Source of the DNA: Vesta saturnalis
Lineage: Eukaryota; Arthropoda; Insecta; Coleoptera; Lampyridae
NCBI GenBank assembly: GCA_036346205.1
Contig: JARFJB010000754.1
Span: 2,127,001-2,191,000 of the forward strand
Length of the DNA: 64,000 bases
Direction: 5' to 3'
Shown: one piece after another, positions 10,887-23,925 of the stretch
Layout of the letters: every line of letters begins with the position of its first letter
How positions within the stretch are numbered: position 1 is the first letter of the stretch
Translations under genes and position numbers: made by a program
Notes under the pieces: model-generated
What the model was told of the DNA's origin: nothing
What the model saw: only the letters and a program-made list of their open reading frames with translations
Database searches by the model: none

Positions 10887-13800
10887 CTATAAATAAAGCA
10901 TCATTGTGTAAATGGGCTAGGTATTCTATATACTATATTTTGTAATGTAGACAGGAAATCAACGTAAACGACCGCTTTAATAAAATACTTAATATTAAAC
11001 GCCCGATTTTATTGCTTTTACTTTACATTAAAATTTAATGACTCATGCAACATTTTTTTCTGTTAACTTATATTAAAAGCATTTTATTATATAACACCGA
11101 AACAATAGTGAGATTAAATTAGTAGACATAGACATTTTTTATATAACGCCAACACGCTATATATGGCTGTAAAATAATAAAATTAGTACTTACAACACTT
11201 GATGTATCAAGAGGTGCATTGTTTGCTAGGAGTAATTTAACAACTTCCAGAAATCCTCCTTGTGCTCCAAAAAAGAGAGCGGTTGTCCCAGTCTGAAATA
11301 CGATAGAAAATATATTCACAGTTTGATTAAAAATTGAAATTTTATTGATGTTAGTGTTTTAGATAAAAAATACCAATCCTAAAAGAAAAATTTAATCAAG
11401 ATGTTTTTTTACCCTTGCTATGAACGTTTTAAACTGTATTGGACAGCTGAACGGTTCTCACTTTTAAATAATTGATAAGCACTGAATAATCTTACCTTCT
11501 TCTTTCAAAACAAAAATTTCTTAAGAGAAAAGGTTTTATGCAATAATTTTTTGTGTCGTTAAAAATTGTAAATATTTTGAATTCATAAATAACTACGTCA
11601 GCTGCCTCCGTAGTAGAATAGTTCGGGTGCTTGCCTTTTACCCGAGCGGCGCGAGTTCAAACCTGGCCGAGGTAACAGTGATTCCAAAACTGAGAAGGAC
11701 CAAAGCACTCCTTCTGGTAGGTAGCAATACGATGATGGACACGCTAAAGATCCCTTACTAAAGGTGGAATTCCTTTAGTAGGTCAAAATTCTAGTGACTG
11801 GTAGTGCTCACAACCATTAGTAGTTAATGCGCATAAAGATGCCTGACATTACCGTTTGTGTCTAGATCTCGGCCCACAAGTACAGAATAAAAATAATAAT
11901 CTATGTAAGATAGACGTTTAAACCTTCATGTCAGATAGAGGTTAATAAACGTCTAGATGCTAACTTGAAAAAATTCCGCCTGCTTCTATAAAATATTCGT
12001 AATACAGTTCAAGCATTTTCAACCTTATCTAATTAATTTTTAGACTTATCTTGCTTTATGTTCGGAAACTTTATAAAGAGAAATTACGTAAAATTAAATT
12101 TTCTTTAAAAAATATGTCTACACATTTTCTTATAAAATTAATCGTTATTCAGATATTGAAAAAATTTGAACTAATACTTAAATTCTACCACTAAATTACG
12201 CGTCGTGTGAAGATTAGTTTTTTTCCTTTTTCTCCGCTAATAAAAAACTCAGTAATTAGCACCGCTGTTTGAAAAACCTGTAAACGTTCCGTAGTTAATA
12301 ACAAAAACCGAAATCAAGTCCGTTAATTAATTAATATACTCACCGTCAAATATTGATAAGATAATTGAATTAAGTATTATAAATAATTACACCGTAAAGC
12401 GTAATGAATGACAAATCAAAATAATAAAGTTTATATATTCAAAATAAAATTTATCATGATAAACAGAACTTAAAGATTACACCATTAACTGTAAATACAA
12501 AGTTTCTTGTTATATTCCACAATTAAAGCTTGACGAATAATAATTTATTCTGCATTACAATACATCTTTTGAATGAAATATTACACTTAAAACCTTTTAT
12601 ATTGGTATCAGCTAGAGATAAGTATACCGCAGCATTCAAAAGTAGAATTTGAAACCCGATAAATGTAATTAATGGCTACTAAATTAATAAAACAACTGAA
12701 AACTAACACCGTTCTTGTACATTAATTGATTTATTTCTTAAAATAGCATTTTGGAATGGTAAGTACTTGACCGTGAAACATATTTAAAAAAATACGAATA
12801 TACCAATATAATTTCGCCATCTGTAACTACCGTTTGGGAATAAATCTCATTCTGTAATTATAGACATAATAAGTTCATCAAATCACTTCCGAAATTAAAA
12901 ATCAAAGTTAAGTATGAAATAATGTCTATAATGTTGACCAAATAACGTAGCAATGGAGTGTAATCTATCTGCATTGTATAAAATTTTATATATTTTAAAC
13001 AATGCAAACGCCAACATATGTGCCAGACTGTAACTGACTTCTGAAATTTTGTGATTATGACATGATAGAAGTTTTAGGTAAAAGTGGAAAAATCAATCGC
13101 ACTGTTATTTAATAACTAGTCATTTGTGAATATCGAAATAAGTATTGAATCAATAATTCACCTAATTTTAATTAAAATAACCTCCGACGCGTCCACCTGA
13201 CCATAGGTTACATAGGAATTACCTAGGTCCCTACCGCCAACGTCTAATAGGTTACGCGGCGTCCCGTTAGTTTTTTCGTTCTCTTGTGTTTGCACAGATC
13301 GAAGCTGCGTTTATTTTCTAAGAGTATGAGGTAAAAAGTAGTTTAGATTATTGAATTGAATTTCACTTAATAGATACTCTAGCTATAATTAAATCTGAAA
13401 GTATTTAATTTGTTTCAAAATTGGTAGTAAAAAATTTGCTTGCTATTGATAAGCGATTATGTAAATTATAACCGCTGCCGTTGAATTAGATTTAAAGAAC
13501 TCGTATTTATTAACCCGAAATCATTCATCAACCCTTGGTAAAGAATTCTTGTTTGTCAAGGGAATGTGTGACCTTTGTCTATTTCCTATCCACCGTCCGT
13601 CCGAATGAATTATGTTTTAGGAGCATCTTCCACCGCTGGACCGTGCCCTGAATTTTTCCTCCACAGTAGCAGCCGTTTGGAAACCGAGTTTAGGAATTAT
13701 CCCAAAGATCACATGAATAGAGGCTTATATTTGGGTGGCGCCCACATCAGTTTCCACCCCCTGGAACTAAAAACCGATATCCGCAACCCATCCAGGAGTG

Positions 13801-14327
13801 GTTCCAGAAAAATAATAACATAGATACCGTAACTTATAAGTAGATCAAATAAAATATTTCCAAATGATTTTAATTTTTGAATTGGTGCTCGTTGAGGGCA
13901 GGCCACCACCGAAAACACTTCACAGTCATATAAAAAATTGCATAGAACACAATTAATCGATATGTTTAAGGTCTATGTCTAGATATTTTTGTATCTTTGA
14001 AATATGCAGCTGTTTTAGAAATATTTGATAAAGACCAAAATCTCTCCTAATAAACCCCCTCCTCTGCGCCGCAGACTTTCTCCCAAACTCAAATACGAAA
14101 TTTTAATACGTACGTATTGTCGCCCTTGAGTTATCGTGCGCGCACATGGACACACGTTCACTCGCACACGTACACACACACACACGCACACGCACACACA
14201 CACACACCGCACAGCACACGCAGACACGAACAAACGGACGCACGCACACTCGCATATACGTGCACACGACACACCCACGCACGCACGCTCGCACGCACGC
14301 ACGCTCGCACGCACGCACGACGCGCGC

Positions 14328-14401
<74 letters not shown>

Positions 14402-14654
14402 GTGGTCGATCTTAGCAAAACTATGCCAAAGGTTGTAAAATGAGCTAACACGTCGATATATATATTTAGGTTGTAAGGTAAAACGAGCAGATCCAAGCAA
14501 ATAATAATATTATTATTAATAATAATAATAATTATTATTATTATTATTATTATTGCCCAACAGAATAATTCCACTTACAGATACATAAAATAAACTAATT
14601 ATTACAAGGTAAGTAAGTATTAATTTCGATTTAATGAACATCTAATAATAACAG

Positions 14655-14729
<75 letters not shown>

Positions 14730-15985
14730 TATAAAACTAATAATGCATCTTAAGCATGGACATTTGTATAGTATTTTTCAGAAAAGTAATAGAACAGCTA
14801 TTAATAGCACATTCTGACGATATTTGGTTGAAATTGGTACAAACAAAGATGGGCGACTTTCGTAACACATTAGTTAAGACAGTGCGACAACAAAATGTAG
14901 TAGTGTTTCGAGGTACAAAAAAATCTAGGTATGATAATAAAACGGGAGAGTCAATTTGATTGTGTAACAATTTATATAAAAAAATAACACTGTTTTGTAC
15001 TCTTCTGAGCTCTAGAGAGAGACTGAATGTCGAACTTAGATAAGAGTAGATTATTATCGTAACCAATTACAGGATATGCACTCTCGACTTTTAAAAAACA
15101 AGGCTTTCAAAAATGTTTTTTGAACGGATCTAACATAGTTTTATGGTTATTGTAAAAAGGGTACCAAATTAATGCGCAGTATTCTAACTTCGAACGTACG
15201 AATGCAAAATACAGCAACTTCAGTCCAGTAGTATTTTTTAAATATTTGCAATTTCTAAATATGAAACCTGCCATTCTCCAATCACGCTTGCATATATTAC
15301 GAATATGTTCACTGAAGCTGAATTTGTGATCAAACGTTATACCTAAATCAGTGACATCATTTTAGCGGCTAAGAAACCGATTTTCACACATATATTTTAT
15401 TGGATGATTTTTTTTGAAAATGTTAATATCTGACACCTTGCAGCATTAAAATGTGGACTATTTTTAGTACACCAACTTTGTATATTTTCAATCTGCAATT
15501 GCAGCTGGTTGCAATGATCGATCGGCTTAACCAAACGAAAGATTTTTAACTCGTCAGTAAATAACAATTTTTCAGCGAACATGCTAGATGGCAGGTCGTT
15601 AACAAATAGAAGAAAAAGTGGAACACCAGACGAAGCAACGAAATCACTAGAATAATGATTGTTAACCACACATACTGAGTTCGGCACTTCAAACATGACG
15701 TGAAAAACCTTAACAATGGTGCATTAAAACCAAACGTTTTTAGTTTTGAAATGATAAAGCCGTGGTCTATTTCATCAAACGATTTTGTAAAGTCAGTATA
15801 AATTGTATCTACTTGACCTTAATTATTATTAACTTTAGCAGTATATTGAGTGAAATATATCAGATTAGTGAGCGTACATCTCTTAGACATAAAACCATGT
15901 CGCCACGAAGCAATATAGTTTCGGAGTTGTAGATAAATTATACAATGCAATATGATTTCATGTATTTTCGCAAAATTTGAAAGAA

Positions 15986-16053
<68 letters not shown>

Positions 16054-19000
16054 CAAAACTATAGAATTCAGAACAAACTACATTAACAACAATATCATTA
16101 AGAAAGGACCAGTCAGTGTTCAGAAGAGCGTTATAGGGATTGGGATAATCAGTCTTTTTAAAATCGTACGTTTGATTGTGACTATTTAGAAAGAATGGAT
16201 TCCTACGTAACTTAGTTAGACTCAACATTAGAGCTGGATGATAAAGATCCTCTTTTATTAACAGACTATTGTTTTGTAATATTTCAGTACCCAATGTAGA
16301 TAAGACTAGATCAAGCAGACGATTTTGCACATTAGTGATTGAGTTATGTTGAGATAAGTTTAGAAAATTTATCAAGTTATTTAATAATTTACATTTATGT
16401 CATTAATACAAGGATTATTAAAAGTAGGAATATTTAAATCCACAATTATTACTATATCACTGTTTTTTCAAAATACCATTTGTTCAAAATATTCGAAAAA
16501 TGTACGATAGTCATTTATCCTCACATCTGGTGGTACGTAAATTACAAAAAATATACTGTGCGAGTAGTAAATCGACACATCCTAATACATCCATTGACGG
16601 AATGTCACTTCTAAGTTCCAAAGTATTAACAACTGAAAAATCATCTTTTGCAGCTAATAACACTCCGCCACCCCACTTTTGATTAGTAACATTATACTGC
16701 CCATCACATCTAAATACTTTATAAGAATCCGGAAAAATCCAGAATTGCACATATCTGTGGTAAGAGTAGCTTCAACTAAACACACAATGTCCAATTCGTC
16801 TAAACTAACAGACGTGTATAGTTTTTGTGCTTTAGTACGCAATCTACGAACGTTTTGCTAATAACACAATAAGTAAGTCATTTTTACTGTTGGGCAAAAC
16901 TCAGTTTAAATGTACTATTTTTGGTAATCCACGTATGTATTTTATTCTAAGTTTGGTTTCACCTGAAGCAATACGGTCACCAAATTCTTTCTTAATGGTA
17001 CGATAATATTCAATTTTAATTTCAAAATGCAAAACCAGGTATGTAGTACGAAGATCACTGCTCTCCCCTACTATGTCCGATTGAGAGCCTATCAGAAATT
17101 CAGTGAAGCAATTTTTGTTATTATCAACACTACTTTTGTAAACTTGGGAAAACGGTGGCTTAAGCTACTATAATGTTAGAACCAGAGCAGGTTTGGGAAG
17201 TTTGGGAAGCTTTAACCCAGCAAGTATAGGAAGTGAAAAATTGAGTCACCTTTAAAAAAGTTTACATGTAATTTGAAAGTCGTTAGTTTGGTATATGTCA
17301 AAAACTAAAGAAAGTCAAAAACATCCTAATTTTTACAAGGAGATGACTCCGGCGGCTAAAAATGTATTCTTTAAAGGTTTGAAAAACAATAAGACTGCCA
17401 AGCAGTATGCGTACAATATATTAAAAAATGAACGCTACGTTATTTAATGAATCCATCCGCGAATTTTCATTACAATTTTTGTTGTGTGTTAAGGGTTTAT
17501 CATGCTGTAGTGAAAATAACAATAGTTGTTCAAAAACAAACGCCAAAACAGGAAGTTCTACAAGAAAAATACGTAATCCAGTCATTTAAGGGTTAAAATT
17601 AACACATCTATAACCTAAATCCTGATCGTGAAGTTTTCTTAGAGACTTAATTATTTCGGCATTATAAATATTGTGTCAAAAGTCCCACGCGAAATTGTTG
17701 CTCCAAAAATAATTAATTCAAAGGTCCAAAACTTCTGTTAACCATAAAGACAAATCTTCATTTGCAGAACATATTTTAAATACAGGTCACAATTTCAATC
17801 TTCACTCTAACTTTGACATTTTACACATTTGTACTAAAAGCGTTAGCGTTAAACTAAATTTGAAACGAAAGAATCCATCAAACATTACCATTCAAATTCA
17901 GAATCATCCTTGAACGAAATTCTCAGTTTAACTCAAATCTACCTTTTCTTGATTAATATGGCATTATTTTGTTCTTTCTATGTACATTCTCTTGATAGAT
18001 ACGTAAACAATCGACCTTCAACCAGTGCTAATTTTAGATGGTTATTTTTAAATTTTAATTATGCCGTTACATGTGACGATATTTTATATTTTATAAGTGG
18101 TTTTTTTAGTTGTTTTATTATTATTATTTTTTCCTGTTATTTTTACCAGATTCTATTTAATAATGACTACCGAATTTCGAAACATGTGTCTATTTAACAC
18201 ATTTTTGATTAAATAAGTGTATCGGGAAAGTTTTGAATTAATTTATTTATTTCCTCGAGCAACATCTGAAGTGTATGGCTATGAGATAGACCCTAGTTCT
18301 ATGCTATTCGCAGATATGATTGTGGAAGATAATAGTAATGGAAATGATATTGAAGAGAAAGAAGAAAAACTTGATATGACGGATAGATTATGCTTAGAGA
18401 AGACCATGTAAAAACAGTATTTTACCCCAAAGGTATTATCGAAACGAATGAATTCCACCGCTTAAGTTTTCTAGGCCTTATGTTTCGAAAACTATTTGTC
18501 ATACTAAATTTTGTTTAAAGTATTTTTGTGCAATTTTCTATTCCGAATATACCATGAGGTATTTGAGAAAAATTGTATTGCACGTCCTTGAATAATTATT
18601 TTTGCAGGATCAACTTCACCTGGGACTTTTGATACAATGGTTATAACAGAAAAATGAAGTCCTAAAGAAAATTTCTTCATAAGGGTATTGGAGACAATAT
18701 CTTGATTAATTGAACTAAAAGTGAAAGATGCGTTATCGCTTCTAAAGAAAATCAATGATGCAAAACAATCTCATAGAAATAGCATAAACAAACAAGAAAG
18801 GCTCGCTTGTAAGGAAAATTAATGTTGCAGAACAATATCATAAAAATATCATAGACAAACAAGAAAGACATTAGTACAACTATCGTACTTATAAAGAGTA
18901 GTAAAACAGCGCGAGTGCCTTGAAAATGTCAGTTGAGTTACAGCAGAAACGTAGTCTTCAAATCAAAGACTATTTTAAGAACATATGGAAGTAGCTCGAG

Positions 19001-20725
19001 TCTACTAGGACAGGCAACACAAGCCGCCCTTTTTGGCAGCCTCTAGACTTTTTTTGGAAATAGTCTAATGGGAAAACCCTGGCAGGGAATTTAACACCCA
19101 TTCTTCAAGGCATGTTTTTTTAATTAGGACCATATTGTTGCCAACTTAAAAAAAATAACATTTTGTGGGATGTGGAATCCGGATTCTTGCATTGAGTGAT
19201 TGATTACATGCAAGTTGTTTCAGAAAAATAATTATTTAATGTATATTAGTGCTTTATACGCTAAGTATTTCCACAAGTCAAACAAAGTAATATAATACGT
19301 ATATACAAACACACTACACACGCACGCACCCACACACGCATCCACACACACACACACGCGCGGACACGCACACGCGCGGACACGGACACACGCACACACG
19401 CTCATACGCACACACGCACACACGCCCACATGCCCACACGCGCACACGCGATTCATAACTACGTAATAACACAAACACACAATGTTTTAAATGGGACACC
19501 CTATATATTTCCTCATATTTAGATATCTCTTATAATCCCTGTACTTACAATATGAGAGTGTACAGAACCATACCGAGTATTTCAACAGTTGTATCGAAGT
19601 CGCTATGAAATAAACACTATGTATATGGCGAAGTAATAAACAAATGATTGTTTATTTTACTTAATAAGGTAAACCATATGCTCTAGCATTAAAACTAACT
19701 GTAACAAAAATCATCGACGAATATCTGTACACAGGGTGAGCCAAAAAAGAAAATTACGGTGTTCTCAAATCTTTGAAACACTTTTGATTCTGGAAACCTC
19801 CGTTCAGGATACCGCTGTTTATATATTCTGCATGCAAATAGACAATTTCTCAAACTTTCTCCTAATACCCAAATCATATCTATTAGTTCTTCTACAGAAA
19901 AATTCATTTTTAAAGCTTATACACAAAAAAAAAAAAAAAAATGCACTGATTAAGAAGCTAAACATATGAGAACGGTCATTTTTTCAAAGCCTACCTGTTT
20001 TGTTTTCTTATACTACTTTGGTGAGATTATTGTTGAAATAATATTAATCTACAAATTGGCTACCTTCATTGCATATTGTTATGGTTTATGTTATGTTTTA
20101 GTTGTTTATTAAAAATAAATAATAATTCTGTTGCATTATATTATCCAAGATTAAATTATTTTTAGTCACACAAATGTAAGGTATTCCTAAAATTTGAAAA
20201 AAGTTAAAAATTTCTCGGAAAGTAATGGATTTAGGTATAGGAAATGCTTCATACAAATGAAGGGGTATAATAAATACAATCTTCTGAGAAAATAAAATAT
20301 ATGGGGGTGCATTTAAAAAATTTGAGAAAATCGTAATTTTATTTTTTGGCTCACCATGTATACAGATATTCGTCGATGATTTTTGTTACAGTTAGTTTTA
20401 ATACTAAAACATATTGTTTACCAATTATTTATTTATTATATTTATGCCATATACCTACTTAGTGTCTATTTTATAGCGATTTCGATATAAAAATTGTCAT
20501 AACTCTTTAAATACTCTGTATGGTTAGGTACAACCTCACATTGCAAAAACAGGGATTATAAGAGGAATCTAAATATGAGTAACTATACAGGGTGTCCCAT
20601 GAAAACATTATATGTTTGTGTTACCACCCAAATAACGATCATATCGTTGTCTACAATTTTGTAAATAACTTTTTTGATGTACCCTATCATAACGTAGTAA
20701 TCAACCAATCCCACACTAAGTACTG

Positions 20726-20775
<50 letters not shown>

Positions 20776-23267
20776 GGTCCTGCATTTTAGCTCCCGTCTT
20801 CTATTACATCTAAATAATTTATATTAGGAAAATATTAAAATGGAGCAATAAGTTGCTTGCTAGACAGCACATTTTAAACATATCTTCACAAATACAGGGT
20901 GGTCCATAATTCCATGACAATACCAACTTATATATTTTTTAATGGAACACCCTATACATTATTCCAGTTTTGAATTCTCCTCGCTTCGTACATTACCTCA
21001 ACAAAACTTCAGCATTTTATTCCGAGTGCTTTCAAAAGATATGGCTATTCCCTTGTCTGAATGGACATGTGTTGATCACTCTTTCAAGAACAAACGAATT
21101 TAATTGTTATTTGTTGTAGGATATTTTATGTATATGGTATATTTTATTTTTATACAGACGGCTACAAGAAATGTTGGAAGTCGTATACAGTGTATTTTGT
21201 TAAGCATTTCTTATACTCAAACCCACTCATTTTTTAGTTAAATTCGTCTTTATCCGAAACTACCCGTTATTAATCAAAACTAGGCGTGAAAGTAATAACT
21301 TTTAAAGGGGACACCTGTATATTTTATTCTTATTGAGTGCGGAATAAAATACGCAACATCTTTTATACTTATAATTATACTGATATGTTTTAAAGCTTCG
21401 GAGGTATTCATCAAAAGTAGTTATTAGACATAGCAAACTTGTGACACCGTTAATGTATATTTAAATAAAGTTTTTGATATCAATTTAGCATTTCCAAATT
21501 TTTAATTAAAATCTATGTTCAATGTCTTCCGTTTTGTTGGAGGCACAACTGAAGGTGGTTTCCAAAAGACCTTGCTACCCTTCTCTCAAACGCGTTCCTT
21601 ATTCTGTGTTGCATATTTTATTGTGTAGATGGCGGCTCTTGGTAAACGATTTTCTTAACATATCCCCACAAAAAGAAATCCAGTTTAGTTAAATCGGGGG
21701 ATCGGGGTGGCCAGTGACACGGTCCTTCTCTGCGAATTCAGCGATTTGCAAAGAAGACATTAAGATGATCCCTGACGTGAACGGAGTATTGGGCGGGGCT
21801 CCATAGTGTTGCTGCCACATTTCATTCCTCACAGTTGCATATAGATTTTGCAAATGATTTTGCAAAAAATCAAGATAGATAGCTCCATTCAAATGGCCGT
21901 TAAAAAATAAGGTCCTATAATATGTTCACCAATAATTCTGCCCCAAACATTTACTGACCATTTGTGTTAATAGTCAACCTGCCTATAAATCCTCGGATGC
22001 TGATCTAAACCGTAGTGGAAGTGATGGCGATTAACAAATCCATTTTGGTGGAATTTTGCTTCATCTGAGAATTTATGTCAAGCCCAAATGTAAAATACGA
22101 TACGTCGCTCCAAATCCATATCAAATAGTTGTAGATGAAACTGGATATAATTCGCATGAAAACGGCTATCCTTCAAAATCCTTTGAATGTTTTGTTCACT
22201 AACACCTACAGCAGAAGTAATTGCTTTTTCACTAACTGAAGGATTTTCGGTAACAGATAAAACAACAGACAATTCATTTTCTTTACTTCGAACGAGTCTG
22301 CTTTTAACAGGTTTTGTATAGTCTACATGCCCCTTTTGCACAAATATTTGTAATAAATTTTCCAGGCTTCGCTTGTGTGGATGTCTTCATACGAGACAAC
22401 GCTCAGCATAAACTCGACTTGCCAGAAAAGAGTTTCTTTGGTATAAAAATCACATCTACGAGCTCATCTTTCTGGTACTCTATCACAAGAAGCACTTTTA
22501 TCAGCAAAATTAAATGAATAATTACCGCTTAAAAAATAGTTGTAACGCAACTAAATAATAATATTTAGCAACACTTAATTAATAATAAACAAAACTTATA
22601 GTTGATACGTAAATTGAAACGTTAATGTTTATTTATTTGACAGTTACCACGCATTTTTTTCCATGGCCAGCTATTAGATACATTATCTTATTTTTCCCAA
22701 GAAAGTATCATAACGGTAGTTTTTTTTTACTCGCCTTAGTTTACGCTTCATGTCTAACGTATTTTAACGCAGTAGAAATTTGTTGTAAACGATATTATTA
22801 ATATTAGAAATCTATGTCTAATAACAGCTTTTGATGAATATCTCTGAAACCTTGAAACATATCAGTATAATTACAAATATAAAATATGTTGCGTACTTTA
22901 TTCCGCATCCAATAGGGATAAAATATACAGGTGTTCCCTTTAAAAGACATAACTTTTACGCCTAGTTTTGATTAATAACGGGTAGTTTCGGATAAAGACA
23001 GATTTAACTAAAAAACGAGTGGGTTTGGGTATAGGGAATGCTTAATAAAATTGATTGAGTAGCAAATAAGATGTCCCATGCTGACGAAAAATATAGGGTG
23101 TTCCATTTGAAAATTTCTAGAAATTCTACGATTCTCGTTTTGGACCATACTGTATACGACTTCCGTGTAGCCATCTGTATAAATATAAAATAGACCATAT
23201 ACATATAATGTTCTACTACAAATAATAATTAATTTAGTTTGTTTTTGAAAGAGTGATCAGCACATGT

Positions 23268-23322
<55 letters not shown>

Positions 23323-23622
23323 CTATTTGAAACTTTTTCAACAGAGTATAACGTTAAAACACCGATCATTTATAAATAACAAATAATAATTTAATTTTAA
23401 TAATTGTACTGCCTTGTTGTGCGGTGTTTAATTGGGTTCTTGTTTATACCTCACTCATAAATGTGTATTTTCAGTTTAGGTATGACATTTTAAATCTCAA
23501 TTGTTTTACTTTTAGCACCCTGATGAAGTAACAAGTTACGAAATATTGGTTATATGACAAGAGGAATTTTTCTTTAACCTTTATTGCCCCAGTGACCGAT
23601 GACTTGTTATTTATAAATAATC

Positions 23623-23679
<57 letters not shown>

Positions 23680-23829
23680 CATCTGAAACCATACGGTAGT
23701 GTATTATAAAATCTAATTGCATTGTTCCAATTCGAGATTTTGTTAGTCGTAGAAAGTTAAGTTGAAATTTTTCGCTGCTTCTTGCTGGATAATCATGATT
23801 TTTATGGTGTTTAACATATTCTTCTTCAT

Positions 23830-23925
<96 letters not shown>

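Noticed and set aside
13575..13823. 82-codon frame in a locally GC-richer patch
   Set aside because: No recognisable domain, no clear splice sites; similar length frame on the opposite strand. Could be an unknown repeat.
14015..14500. Several overlapping frames of 90-160 codons rich in Cys/Val or His/Thr
   Set aside because: They are translations of the CA/CG microsatellite in different frames; the same occurs at 9.5 and 19.3 kb.
18217..18411. 64-codon acidic frame (VEDNSNGNDIEEKEEKLD)
   Set aside because: Looks coding-like but short; I expected a downstream Cys-rich block known from some insect transposon-linked proteins and did not find it.
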